Assembly (NCBI RefSeq): GCF_947494025.1
Contig: NZ_CANLTQ010000020.1
Span: 1 to 52,103, forward strand
Direction: 5' to 3'
Length of the DNA: 52,103 nucleotides
Source of the DNA: an uncultured Jannaschia sp.
GTDB lineage: Bacteria; Pseudomonadota; Alphaproteobacteria; Rhodobacterales; Rhodobacteraceae
Shown: positions 16,818 through 24,639 of the stretch, in pieces
Numbering within the stretch: the first letter of the stretch is position 1
Layout: each line of letters opens with the position of its first letter
Position numbers and translations under genes: made by a program
Notes under the pieces: model-generated
The model's input: the letters and a program-made list of their open reading frames with translations, nothing else
Told to the model about the DNA's origin: nothing
The model's database searches: none

Positions 16818-18599
16818 TCAGAGGCCGTGGCCGTTGGCGTCGCGCTCGCGCTTGGCGCGCTCGGCATCCGCACGGTCTTGCTGGCGCTTCGCTTCCTCGC
16901 GCTGCGCCGCCGCCTGCCTCTCGGCTGCCTGCTCGGCCTGAACCTGCTGGTAGATCGGGTTGGCTTCTCGTGCGGCGGTGCGCGCGGACTCCTCCTGCGC
17001 TGCCGTCTGCCGCGCCCGCTCCTGCGGCGATGCCTCGGTGGCGGCGGTCGTGCCACGTCCCGTGTCCTGTCGGGACGCCTCGGGTTCACGGGACCGGACC
17101 GCATCGTAGATCGTCGCGATCTCGCGGTGCATCTTCGACAGGGCGAGGTCGCGCGACTGCACGTCCTCCGGGCCGTCGCCGCGCGCGACGCGGGTCCGGG
17201 CGCGTTCCTCGACCTCGGCGCGATCGAACTGTTGCTCCAGTCCCTTGGATGGCGCAGGCCCCGCATACCGTTCGACGGTCGCTTCGGGATCGGTACCGAA
17301 GCGAACGGCCACCGCCCTTACCTTCGCTTCCACGGCGGTGCGGGCCGCTGCGGCGTTCGGATCGTTCGCATCGAAGCCGCGATACCGCCCGCTCGTACTC
17401 GGCTCGGTGTAGGGTGCGAGGTCGCGGGCATCGGCCAGGATCGGCGCGGTCTTTGCCTTCAGCGCGGCGATGTCGCGCGTCATCCTCATGCGCGTGGCGC
17501 TGTCGCTCACCTGCCCCATGCCGCGATCTATCTTGTCGATGTTGTCGCGGATTTCCGCTTTTGCTGCCTCGACGCGCTGGTTCATGTCGGCCTCCTGCCG
17601 ATTGCTGATTTTTGCCGTGATGTCCGCAAGGGCCTTTCCCTCGGCCGCGGCTGCGGAGGCCGCGTAGAGGATCCTGGAGGCTTCGGGCGACCGGGCCTCG
17701 ACGAGCTGCGCCTGCATGGCGAAACGCCGTGACTGATGCAGCAGCGCCGCTGCTGCGAGGGTTGCCGTCTCCTGTGTATGAGCTGGGGCGACCGGCTCGC
17801 GGCCTTCCTTGCCGGCCAGCCGGTACTCGGCATCGGGCACCGGACGGTCATGGACGCCCCGCGCCAGGCGCGGTGTCGCTTCGAGCTCGATCCCCTCCCG
17901 CCCGGCGACATCCACGAGGACCTCGCGCATCCGGTCGTAGTTCATGTCGCTGCGCTGCGAGACCTTGAGCCATTCGCCATGCTCCAGCCCGCGCCGGTAG
18001 ACGACGACGTGCATGTGCGGATGCGCCCGATCGGTGTGGAACGCGGTGTAATAGTCGTAGCTGTCGCCGCCGTACTGGCCCGACCCGAACATCTCTTCGG
18101 CCCACGCCCGCCCTGCCCGTTTCGCTGCATCGGGGTCGGTGTTCTCGGGAAAGCTGGCGATGAAATGCGACGTCCGGTCGGCCCGGCCCGATCCCTCCGG
18201 CGGCATCCGCCACAACCGCTCCATTTCCGCAGCTTGCACGTCGTCGATCTCGGCCCCCAACAAGGTCTCGGACCGCTCCAGCGGTTGCTGGCCGTCGCGC
18301 GACAGGTACGCCATCTGCGCCCGCAGCCCGTGCACGTCGGACGCCCCGCCCTTACGGACCATCTTTATCACCGCTTGCGGCTTGCGGCCGGGCAATCCCC
18401 CGCCACCTCCCCCGCCCCCGTTCATGCGTTCGACGTTCCGCTTGTGCGCCGCCTTCAGCGCCAGTCCGGTCTCGACCTCGTGGTGTCGCCGCGCTCGCCC
18501 GGCTTGGACGATCGCCCAATCCTTTCCCATGACGGCATCGAGCGCGGAGATATTGTTAGGCGCTGAACGGCCGCGCTTGAGAAGATCGAAGACCAGCAT
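16818..18599 (-). CDS. VirD2/MobP-type relaxase
   Basis: The relaxase nicks oriT and pilots the strand into the recipient. Its N-terminal domain carries motif I MAYLSRDG with probable catalytic Tyr98, motif II HFIASFPENTDPD near 145-157, and metal-binding motif III HTDRAHPHMHVVV at 188-200. The following region to residue 593 is helical and rich in Ala, Arg and Glu, likely for transport or protein contacts. An uncommon run of eight glycines (residues 61-68) precedes the nuclease domain. It is 2 bp downstream of the MobC-like gene. Ti-type family placement agrees with the nick-site match at 19141. Confidence 0.93.
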   Translation of the reverse strand: MLVFDLLKRGRSAPNNISALDAVMGKDWAIVQAGRARRHHEVETGLALKAAHKRNVERMNGGGGGGGGLPGRKPQAVIKMVRKGGASDVHGLRAQMAYLSRDGQQPLERSETLLGAEIDDVQAAEMERLWRMPPEGSGRADRTSHFIASFPENTDPDAAKRAGRAWAEEMFGSGQYGGDSYDYYTAFHTDRAHPHMHVVVYRRGLEHGEWLKVSQRSDMNYDRMREVLVDVAGREGIELEATPRLARGVHDRPVPDAEYRLAGKEGREPVAPAHTQETATLAAAALLHQSRRFAMQAQLVEARSPEASRILYAASAAAAEGKALADITAKISNRQEADMNQRVEAAKAEIRDNIDKIDRGMGQVSDSATRMRMTRDIAALKAKTAPILADARDLAPYTEPSTSGRYRGFDANDPNAAAARTAVEAKVRAVAVRFGTDPEATVERYAGPAPSKGLEQQFDRAEVEERARTRVARGDGPEDVQSRDLALSKMHREIATIYDAVRSREPEASRQDTGRGTTAATEASPQERARQTAAQEESARTAAREANPIYQQVQAEQAAERQAAAQREEAKRQQDRADAERAKRERDANGHGL

Positions 18600-18601
18600 C
18601 C

Positions 18602-19078
18602 TCAGTCCGCCGAGGCTTGCTGAAGCCGTGCCAGGCCATCCTCGCGCCGAGCCGCGAGATCAAGGATGGTTTGTGTCTGGCTGTGGACGCGGGCCAGCTC
18701 ACGAGCGAGCATCGTGCGCTCCTCCATGAAAGCCCTGTAATCGGGATCGCGGGTCCGGTTGGCCGACTTGGCGATCTGGTTGATGTTCCGGGCAACGCCT
18801 ATGAGTTGGCGTGTGATGTCCCGCAAGACCTCAATCTGCGCCGGATCAGCCTCGACGAACCCGCCGATCCGACGCACCGCGATCCGCAAGGCGCGGCTTC
18901 TCTTGATCCCCAGCTGCGCGACCTGCGTGTCGAACTCTGCCAGTTCGGCCTCTGTTACCCGTACTGTCACCACTTTGTCGGCACGTCGGACGGACTTTTC
19001 GGCCGATGGGACAGCCCAATCACCACCCTTCATCTCGCGGTTCTTCCAAGCTGGCACTTTGGGGTTGTCGTTCGTCAT
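18602..19078 (-). CDS. MobC-like relaxosome accessory protein
   Basis: The 158-residue product (start MTNDNPKVPAW) has a ribbon-helix-helix-like segment (KVVTVRVTEAELAEFDTQVAQLGIKRSRALRIAV) followed by the MobC-type helical region (LIGVARNINQIAKSANR). Such proteins bind oriT and help the relaxase open the nick region. An in-frame ATG at 19168 lies upstream but would run translation across the nick site and inverted repeat, so the ATG at 19078 is chosen. It is cotranscribed with the relaxase, and the inverted repeat at 19113-19131 could also serve as its operator. Confidence 0.85.
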   Translation of the reverse strand: MTNDNPKVPAWKNREMKGGDWAVPSAEKSVRRADKVVTVRVTEAELAEFDTQVAQLGIKRSRALRIAVRRIGGFVEADPAQIEVLRDITRQLIGVARNINQIAKSANRTRDPDYRAFMEERTMLARELARVHSQTQTILDLAARREDGLARLQQASAD

Positions 19079-19112
19079 CTGGTCACGTTCTCGCTTGTCT
19101 GGCCTTCTAATA

Positions 19113-19150
19113 TCAAATGTACTACATTTGAATATATCCTGCCAATCACT
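19113..19150 (+). other. Origin of transfer: inverted repeat plus nick site
   Basis: TCAAATGT and ACATTTGA form a perfect 8-bp inverted repeat (19113-19131) with a 3-bp spacer. It runs directly into AATATATCCTGCC. ATATATCCTG is the nick core of Ti T-DNA borders, and TATCCTG|C matches the RP4/IncP nick consensus, so the predicted nick is between 19141 and 19142 on the plus strand. An inverted repeat just 5' of the nick is also the RP4 layout. The MobC and relaxase genes start 35 bp away, as usual for oriT. A further imperfect repeat (ATTCGC-ATC / GATGGCGAAT) lies at 19198-19220. Confidence 0.85.
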
Positions 19151-19363
19151 ACAAATCTTACTCACCACTCTTCATCGTCGTCAATCGCTTGCTGCCATTC
19201 GCATCGTTAGATGGCGAATAAGGCGAATGCGCGAAGATGGACGGAGTAGGGGCCTCTAGGAGAGCGTGTGAAGCCCCTTAGAGCGCGATCTTATCGGGGG
19301 TGGTCACCCTTTCCCGATTCAGTGTCGGATGGCCTCTAGTACCTTCGTAAGAAGATTTCGTAG

Positions 19364-19923
19364 GGTGACAGGGTGATGCGGTAAAGCGGTACGGTGGTGA
19401 CAGGGTGATGCGGTAGGGGGGTAGTAGGATGCGGTGGTAAAGCGGTGCGGCGGTAACAGGGTGATAGAGTAAGGCGGTACGGCGGTAGAAGGGTGATAGG
19501 GTAAGGCGGTACAGCGGTAGCAGGGTGATAGGGTAAGGCGGTACAGCGGTAGCAGGGTGATAGGGTAAGACGGTACGGCGGTAGCAGGGTGATGGGGTAA
19601 AGCGGTACGGCGGTAGCAGGGTGATGGGGTAAGGCGGTACGGCGGTAGCAGGGTGATGGGGTAAGGCGGTACGGCGGTAGCAGGGTGCTGTGGTAAAGCG
19701 GTACGGCGGTAGCAGGGTGATGGGGTAAAGCGGTACGGCGGTAGCAGGGTGCTGTGGTAAAGCGGTACGGCGGTAGTAGGATGCGGTGGTAAAGCGGTGC
19801 GGCGGTAACAGGGTGATGGGGTAATACGGTAACAGGGTGCTGCTGAGTTGTGGTGACAGGGTACCAGGGTAACGCGGAGTTGGGGTAAAAGGGTGAAAGG
19901 GTAGCGCGCAGTCAGGGTGATAG
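19364..19923 (+). repeat. Array of 70 phased octamers beginning GGT
   Basis: From 19364 to 19923 the sequence divides exactly into 70 octamers with no phase slip; 64 start with GGT. In the centre four types alternate in fixed order, GGTAAAGC (or GGTAAGGC), GGTACGGC, GGTAGCAG, GGTGATGG (or GGTGATAG), giving a 32-bp super-repeat, close to three helical turns. The edges are more degenerate. It starts 222 bp after the predicted nick and ends 87 bp before the VirC1-like gene. Likely roles are a binding platform for that ATPase or its partner (overdrive-like transfer enhancer) or a plasmid centromere. Two long open frames across it are by-products of the repeat. Confidence 0.95.
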
Positions 19924-20010
19924 AGAGATACGATCCTGAGATCAGCGGGCACCTAAACCCGAACGCGCGAACCGCAGGCCGAGAACTGCGGAGGCAAAGG
20001 AGTTGAGCAG

Positions 20011-20790
20011 ATGTTGGACAGCAAACAGGATGCGGCGGCAGAGCCGGCCCCCGAGGAAGCCGACGCCCCAAAGATCATCACCTTCATGAGTATGAAAGGC
20101 GGGGCCGGAAAGACGATCAGCCTTATGGCGCTCGCATCGGGCCTCGTCGAACGGGGTCTTCGCATCGCCGCCCTCGAGGCCGATGAAGTCACACCGATCA
20201 CCAAGTGGCGGAAGCATGCGTTGGGCAAGGAGACGTGGAACCCGAACGTCTTCATCCATCAGGCTCGGCACGCGGAAGACCTCCCGGTCGTCTTCCAGGC
20301 GATCGAAAAGGACAAGGTGGATTACGTTCTGGTCGACACCAAGGGCGGCGGCTCCGACATCAACCAGACATTGATCCTGAATTCGCAGCTCGTGATCGTG
20401 CCGTCCGGTCTCGATGGGACCGAAATGGATGCCCTCTTCGAGACCTGCAACTACCTAGTCGAAGTCGTCGAAGGCGCAGCAAATGAAATCCCTATCGTGA
20501 TCCTCCTGAACAGGACGCCCACACGCGAATCAGCCCTGCCGGTAACGCATCGCATGGGCCTCGCAACACTCATCGAAGCGGAACTGCCTGTATTGAAGAC
20601 CCGCCTGCCCGACAGACAAGTGCATGCCGATACCGCCTCCTCAGGAATACTCAAACGATACTATGAGTATTGCCGGTCCACACCCGCCCGGCGACTGGTC
20701 GCACCCGAAGTCCTCAAGGCGATCCGAGATTCAGAAGCCTTGACGGACGAGGTCCTCGCGATCCTGACGACGCCGGAAGAGACCGCGTGA
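20011..20790 (+). CDS. virC1: VirC1-like ParA-family ATPase
   Basis: The 259-residue product is a ParA/MinD-type P-loop ATPase with deviant Walker A KGGAGKT at 29-35. The surrounding sequence is much closer to Agrobacterium VirC1 than to plasmid ParA: MKGGAGKTISLMALASGL, then ALEADEVTPITKWRKHALGKETWNP and VDTKGGGSDINQTLI. VirC1 binds the overdrive next to T-DNA borders, recruits the relaxosome to the cell pole and raises T-strand yield. Here the gene lies next to oriT and the octamer array. AAGGAG precedes the ATG. A partition role is the alternative; no canonical ParB follows. Confidence 0.85.
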   Translation: MLDSKQDAAAEPAPEEADAPKIITFMSMKGGAGKTISLMALASGLVERGLRIAALEADEVTPITKWRKHALGKETWNPNVFIHQARHAEDLPVVFQAIEKDKVDYVLVDTKGGGSDINQTLILNSQLVIVPSGLDGTEMDALFETCNYLVEVVEGAANEIPIVILLNRTPTRESALPVTHRMGLATLIEAELPVLKTRLPDRQVHADTASSGILKRYYEYCRSTPARRLVAPEVLKAIRDSEALTDEVLAILTTPEETA

Positions 20791-21554
20791 TGGCTTTCAA
20801 GCTGAAGAGAATGCCGTCCGAAATGGACTACGATACGGTTCGGGCTCGACAGAAAAAGCGCGAAAAGAACGACTCGGAAGAGCTCGTCGCCGATCCGCCC
20901 CGCAAGCCCGAGACCCCCGAGGTTTCGGATGTATCGGAGGCTTCGAGCCCGATAGAGACGAAAGACGAAACCGTTCCGGCCACTGATATTGATTCAGGCG
21001 AGTCCGACGATCTCCTTCCCAAACCCGATCCAGAACCGCACAAGCTTGCCTCCGGTTCGCTGGTCTCGGCAGACTCGAATATCACCCCGCAATCTTTGAT
21101 TGTGTCCGGACAGTCCGTCCAGAAGGACCAGGAAACCTCGCGAGCGCCGGTCAACATTGTCGAACCGACCGACGAGGATCAGCCTGATCGCATGATAATC
21201 AAAGGATATGCCGCACAGCCGGCTTCCGGTGTTTCAGCTTGGTATGATGAGATCGCACCAGTCTACGGAGACAGAGCTGCCATGCGGCATTTCGTTGAGG
21301 TAGCTATTGCGGCATTTACGGAGGCTTTGGAAGCTGGCCAAGTCAATCATACTCAGATCGACCCGATCTACTCGTCGTTACCTAAGAAGCAACAAGTCAC
21401 CAGAGTAATCCCGAGTTCCAGCTATGCAATCTTTGCCGGGAAAGTCGATCCAAACGGAATCCTGAAGCCCGGAACAGTGGGACGAGCATTCGTTCAAGGG
21501 GCGCTCAACCATTTCGTCGCCCAAGAGAAAGAGCGTAATAATAAGCACCCATAA
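20790..21554 (+). CDS. Unknown protein in virC2 position
   Basis: The ATG overlaps the stop of the VirC1-like gene (TGATG), so the pair is translationally coupled. The 254-residue product starts with a basic segment (FKLKRMPSEMDYDTVRARQKKREKN). About 110 acidic, Pro/Ser/Thr-rich and probably disordered residues follow. A folded C-terminal domain (about 150-245) contains WYDEIAPVYGDRAAMRHFVEVAIAAFTEAL and VDPNGILKPGTVGRAFVQGAL. The position is that of virC2 or parB. I cannot align it to either by eye; binding to the octamer array is a reasonable guess. Confidence 0.8.
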   Translation: MAFKLKRMPSEMDYDTVRARQKKREKNDSEELVADPPRKPETPEVSDVSEASSPIETKDETVPATDIDSGESDDLLPKPDPEPHKLASGSLVSADSNITPQSLIVSGQSVQKDQETSRAPVNIVEPTDEDQPDRMIIKGYAAQPASGVSAWYDEIAPVYGDRAAMRHFVEVAIAAFTEALEAGQVNHTQIDPIYSSLPKKQQVTRVIPSSSYAIFAGKVDPNGILKPGTVGRAFVQGALNHFVAQEKERNNKHP

Positions 21555-21714
21555 CGCGCCGATCGCCGGCCCACCCCCGGTCTCCCACAGCCCCTCGTTC
21601 GATCCTTGACGTCTCTCTCGGGGCTGCTTCGCCCCGAACCTCCGCTCCTGAAGTCGCTCCGGCCCGGGGTGGAAAACCGGGTCGGGCCTCCCGCAGCGCA
21701 CTTGGCTAAACGAC

Positions 21715-21740
21715 AAAAGCCCCGCCAGAGGCGGGGCTTT
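21715..21740. terminator. Bidirectional intrinsic terminator
   Basis: AAAAGCCCCGCC and GGCGGGGCTTT form a strong GC stem with A and T runs on either side, so it can stop transcription both from the virC1-like operon on the plus strand and from the minus-strand gene ending at 21767. The rest of 21555-21766 holds no gene. Confidence 0.85.
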
Positions 21741-21766
21741 CACATGGCAGGGCAGGGGAGGGGGCG

Positions 21767-22339
21767 CTACGCGTCGGGCAGTCGCGCCATCGCCTCGCGG
21801 ACGAGGGGCCGGTCGGACGGCTTCCGGCGGCGGCTCACGGAGCCCTCGTCGTCGATCCTGTCGAGCCGCTCGGTCGTGCGCCGCGTCATCCTCGATCCAT
21901 CGCCGGCGACGTTGATCTCCACCTCCGGTGCGATCCGGATGTAAGAGCCGTCCGCTTCCAGCCAGCTCTCGTCGTCCGCCGCGCCTTCGACTTCGCGCTT
22001 GATCGAGCCGTCCGCCTGCACCGTGATCCAGACATCGCCGACCAGCACGCGGACGCCGTAATGGTCGACCTGGAGGCCGGACCATCCGATCGCATCGGGG
22101 TCGCGGCGCAGGATGATCTTGTCGGGGTGGAGCTTGATCTGCACATCGCCCGCATCGCCGTGACCGCGCACCACAAGGACGGATTCCTTCGTCTTCGGAT
22201 CGTCGGTGACGCCGGCGACCCCGTTCTTCGGGCTCCAGAGCCGGGGGTCCTGCCGCCGCCGGCCGTCCTTGTTGCGGTGAAAGGCGATGAGGAGCTGGAC
22301 CGACTTCCACGCCGACTTGATGGGGGTGAGGGCGTTCAT
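21767..22339 (-). CDS. Hypothetical protein, 190 aa
   Basis: The start MNALTPIKSAWKSV is chosen because GGAAAGG lies just upstream. The soluble product has a basic N-terminus, a beta-rich centre (VLVVRGHGDAGDVQIKLHPDKIILRRD, then VRVLVGDVWITVQADGSIKRE) and a basic C-terminal tail. There are no membrane segments. The repeated short beta strands resemble a repeat or OB-like fold, but the family is not recognised. Its leader contains an ATCGGG/CCCGAT hairpin similar to other leaders on this strand. Confidence 0.7.
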   Translation of the reverse strand: MNALTPIKSAWKSVQLLIAFHRNKDGRRRQDPRLWSPKNGVAGVTDDPKTKESVLVVRGHGDAGDVQIKLHPDKIILRRDPDAIGWSGLQVDHYGVRVLVGDVWITVQADGSIKREVEGAADDESWLEADGSYIRIAPEVEINVAGDGSRMTRRTTERLDRIDDEGSVSRRRKPSDRPLVREAMARLPDA

Positions 22340-22438
22340 GGGGGGCCTTTCCATCGGGTATGATCTTGTCCCGATCCTATCATGGGGGCCGCGAATGGCC
22401 AAAGAAATAAGGGGGTTGAGGCGGCTTCCCGCCCCAAC

Positions 22439-22882
22439 TCAGGCGGCGTCATCGGCCTTCGTCCGGAAGCAATCGAGAACCTCGTCGGTGGACGGATAGA
22501 CCGCGTAGATCGCCCGTTCCTGCACCACGTCGAAGTCCCGGCGGCACATCTCCACCACCCGCAGGTCGTGGTCGCGGTAGGCGCAGACGCCGCCGTTGCG
22601 GTACTGGAAGGCGTACCATTTCGGCAGGCCCTTCGGGTTCGCCACGGCCTCGATCGCGATCCCGGCCGCGATGAGGTTCTGCACCTCGACCGACAACGCG
22701 GTGTCGCGGATCGAGGGATGACAGTCGCTGTGCCGAAAGTCCGGTCCTTCCTCGTAGCCGAAGGCCATGCCCGGATGGCGCTCGGCCAGGAGCCGGGCGG
22801 TGATCTGCGCGGCCCGTTCCTTGTCGCTGTGGACGACGAAGCGCCGGGGCGTCATCGAAAGCAGAAAGACGGACCAGATCAT
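22439..22882 (-). CDS. Hypothetical protein, 147 aa
   Basis: Third gene of a tightly overlapping trio; its ATG overlaps the stop of the gene before it by 4 bp. The soluble product (MIWSVFLLSMTPRRFVVHSDKERAAQ...) has HPGMAFGYEEGPDFRHSDCHPSIRDTALSVEVQNL and YAFQYRNGGVCAYRDHDLRVVEM, giving the impression of a compact alpha/beta domain with scattered His and Cys. The family is not recognised. It ends just after the spacer that carries the leader of the next gene. Confidence 0.7.
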   Translation of the reverse strand: MIWSVFLLSMTPRRFVVHSDKERAAQITARLLAERHPGMAFGYEEGPDFRHSDCHPSIRDTALSVEVQNLIAAGIAIEAVANPKGLPKWYAFQYRNGGVCAYRDHDLRVVEMCRRDFDVVQERAIYAVYPSTDEVLDCFRTKADDAA

Positions 22883-23262
22883 CGTGCGTCCTCCATCTCG
22901 CGGGTGCCTTCGGCCACGTCGGCGAGCGCGCGCGCGGCGCGCAGCGCGGCCCGGCGCAGGAGCGCGCGGCCGTCCGGCTCGTCGGTGCGGACCGTCACGG
23001 CATCGACGAGCCACGCATCCGAAAGCTGCCCGGTGCGGCCAGTCGCAAGGTCGCGGACCAGGGCGATGTGCCCGCCCGCGATCCGCTTGGTGACGAACCG
23101 TCCGCGCTCGAAGGCGGTGTCGTCGCGGGGCAGCCATGCCATGACCTGCACCTTTCGGCCCTGGATCAGGACGATGGTGCCGACCGGCACGGTGCCGATG
23201 GTGCGGATGCGGCCGTCGATCTCGATGCGGTGCTGACGCTGGGGGTTATACTGGCGCAGCAT
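22879..23262 (-). CDS. Hypothetical protein, 127 aa
   Basis: Middle gene of the trio. The N-terminal half looks like a small beta-barrel (HRIEIDGRIRTIGTVPVGTIVLIQGRKVQVMAWLP) of a type that could bind nucleic acid. The C-terminal half is helical and Ala/Arg-rich (RALLRRAALRAARALADVAEG). It shares one base with the upstream stop and overlaps the downstream gene by 4 bp, so translation is coupled. Family not recognised. Confidence 0.7.
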   Translation of the reverse strand: MLRQYNPQRQHRIEIDGRIRTIGTVPVGTIVLIQGRKVQVMAWLPRDDTAFERGRFVTKRIAGGHIALVRDLATGRTGQLSDAWLVDAVTVRTDEPDGRALLRRAALRAARALADVAEGTREMEDAR

Positions 23263-23546
23263 CACGCGATCTCCTCGAAGAGAGCGGCCACGCGGGCTTC
23301 CAGCGCCCGAGTTTCGGCATCGTCCTCGGTCACGTCGCGCCACGGAAACTCCAAGGCGGCGTTGATGCGCGCGCAGAGGTCTTCGATCTGCATGGAATCG
23401 AGGGAGGTGAACTCGCCGCACTCGGTGGCGATCTCCTCGATCTCCGGGGGCAGGGCAGGGGTCTGCTGCAAGAGGCGCAGTCCGGCGAGGATGGTGGCCA
23501 GCTCGTAGCGGTCGATGTCGGTGAGGGTGCAGCTATGCAGGGGCAT
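23262..23546 (-). CDS. Small acidic hypothetical protein, 94 aa
   Basis: First gene of the trio. An all-helical acidic protein (MPLHSCTLTDIDRYELATILAGLRLLQQTPALPPEIEEIATE...) without membrane segments. Its leader (23547-23640) closely resembles the leader of the unrelated tandem-DUF736 gene at 36433, sharing a TTTCCCGATCC block, a CGGATCAC block and GCGAAGC, which points to shared regulation. Family not recognised. Confidence 0.7.
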   Translation of the reverse strand: MPLHSCTLTDIDRYELATILAGLRLLQQTPALPPEIEEIATECGEFTSLDSMQIEDLCARINAALEFPWRDVTEDDAETRALEARVAALFEEIA

Positions 23547-23640
23547 CGTCGTCTCCGTGATGAGGTTTCCCGATCCTGTTCGGATCACCCCCTCGCGAAG
23601 CAGCCTTTCCTCTCTCCCTGTTTTTCCCTGTCCTGCCCGG
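23547..23640 (-). promoter_or_regulatory. Shared leader module upstream of the three-gene operon
   Basis: Read on the minus strand this has a GAGAGGAAAGGCTGCTTCGC stretch, a GTGATCCGAA block, then GGATCGGGAAA and a short gap to the ATG. The same order of blocks occurs at 36434-36530 in front of a different gene. ATCCG and CGGAT can pair as a hairpin. No clear -35/-10 pair is visible. The rest of 23641-23856 holds no gene that I can support. Confidence 0.5.
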
Positions 23641-23856
23641 TCCGAAGGGCCGGGACCGGAGCTGTCCACGGGCTGCGAGTCGGACGCGCCCCCAGATCGC
23701 GAAAGGAGACGAGTGGCCGGTGGGCAGGTCCGTCCGTGCTCCAAGGATATTCCCGACAGGTGATCGACAGGCACGAAGCAGCTTATGCCCAATGTGCGGA
23801 TTTCATCATCTGCCACGATTTCTTATTCCGGCACGGAACGGGATTATGAGGTAAGA

Positions 23857-24639
23857 ATGCGACTTGAAACGGTTTTCCTAGCAGGATGTACGGCCCTCGC
23901 TCTCGCAGCCTGCAAGGATGCTCTGGCAGACGTCAGCGACGAACAGCTCATTGCTCTTGTGGGCGATGGTGGTGAGCCTGCTCAAATCACGCGGAGAACG
24001 CGTGAGTGCGCCGAGCTTTTGGGCGGGATCAACGAGGTTGTTTATCAGGATTTGCCCGAGGAAATGCTCGGCCTGGTGAAAACCGACTGTCGCCAAATGT
24101 TTCAAGGTTGGCTGAACGACCCTGAGCGCAACAGCATGGAGTTGGCGCTGGAAGACTTCGACCGTGCGGACTTGGCTCAGCGGATTGTTGTGCTGGATGA
24201 CACACAAGAGGCGAGGCAAGCCGAGCAACGCGCGGGCGAGCGCGCTGTAGAGATCGAGGCAATGAAGGTGGAACTTGCGGAAGTGTCTGCCGAAAGTCAT
24301 GAACTGAAAGCCAGCCTCCAAGAGCGTCGCGATATCCTAGTGCCCGCCTGCATGGAATTGCAGGCGCTTCGTGACGAACTGCGCGAGGCGAACAGGATGC
24401 ATGATCTGTTCGTCCGGGGCCTCCCGAACATTTGCACCGGCGAGCCGCTGCGGCGCGAGGTCGAGCAGATCGAAGGGCTCGAGGCAAACATAGATTCTTT
24501 CGAGCTGCCGGCCCCCGGCGAGGCCCAATTCCGAGTCGTGCCACGGCTACCAAGTATCAACCTCGAAGAGATCGACGCGGGGATCGTACAGGTCGAAGAG
24601 GTTACAGCGGACTATCAGGCCGCCCTGGCAGAGAACTGA
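23857..24639 (+). CDS. Lipoprotein with coiled coil
   Basis: The 260-residue product has a lipoprotein signal with LAAC lipobox (Cys19). An acidic helical chain follows, including a strong coiled-coil at about 105-190 (AEQRAGERAVEIEAMKVELAEVSAESHELKASLQERRD), then a Pro-rich tail. It would be anchored in the outer or inner membrane on the periplasmic side. It is on the plus strand among minus-strand genes and is followed directly by a copy of the dispersed GC-rich repeat A, as are two other plus-strand genes. Function unknown. Confidence 0.75.
   Translation: MRLETVFLAGCTALALAACKDALADVSDEQLIALVGDGGEPAQITRRTRECAELLGGINEVVYQDLPEEMLGLVKTDCRQMFQGWLNDPERNSMELALEDFDRADLAQRIVVLDDTQEARQAEQRAGERAVEIEAMKVELAEVSAESHELKASLQERRDILVPACMELQALRDELREANRMHDLFVRGLPNICTGEPLRREVEQIEGLEANIDSFELPAPGEAQFRVVPRLPSINLEEIDAGIVQVEEVTADYQAALAEN

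Noticed and set aside
19364-19923. CRISPR array or replication iterons
   Set aside because: No unique spacers between repeats, the unit is 8 bp rather than 17-40 bp, and there are no cas genes; RepC origins do not use iterons and this lies 16 kb from repC.
19278-20071. Two long minus-strand frames with repeated Tyr-Arg-Arg-Thr-Ala-Leu-Pro type sequence
   Set aside because: They are the octamer array read as protein; two frames are open at once, neither has a ribosome site, and the array is better explained as DNA sites.
19113-21554. A real Agrobacterium T-DNA or Ti plasmid fragment
   Set aside because: Only one border-like site, no opine, hormone or vir-regulon genes, and RepC, small cargo and the VPLPA protein point to Rhodobacteraceae.
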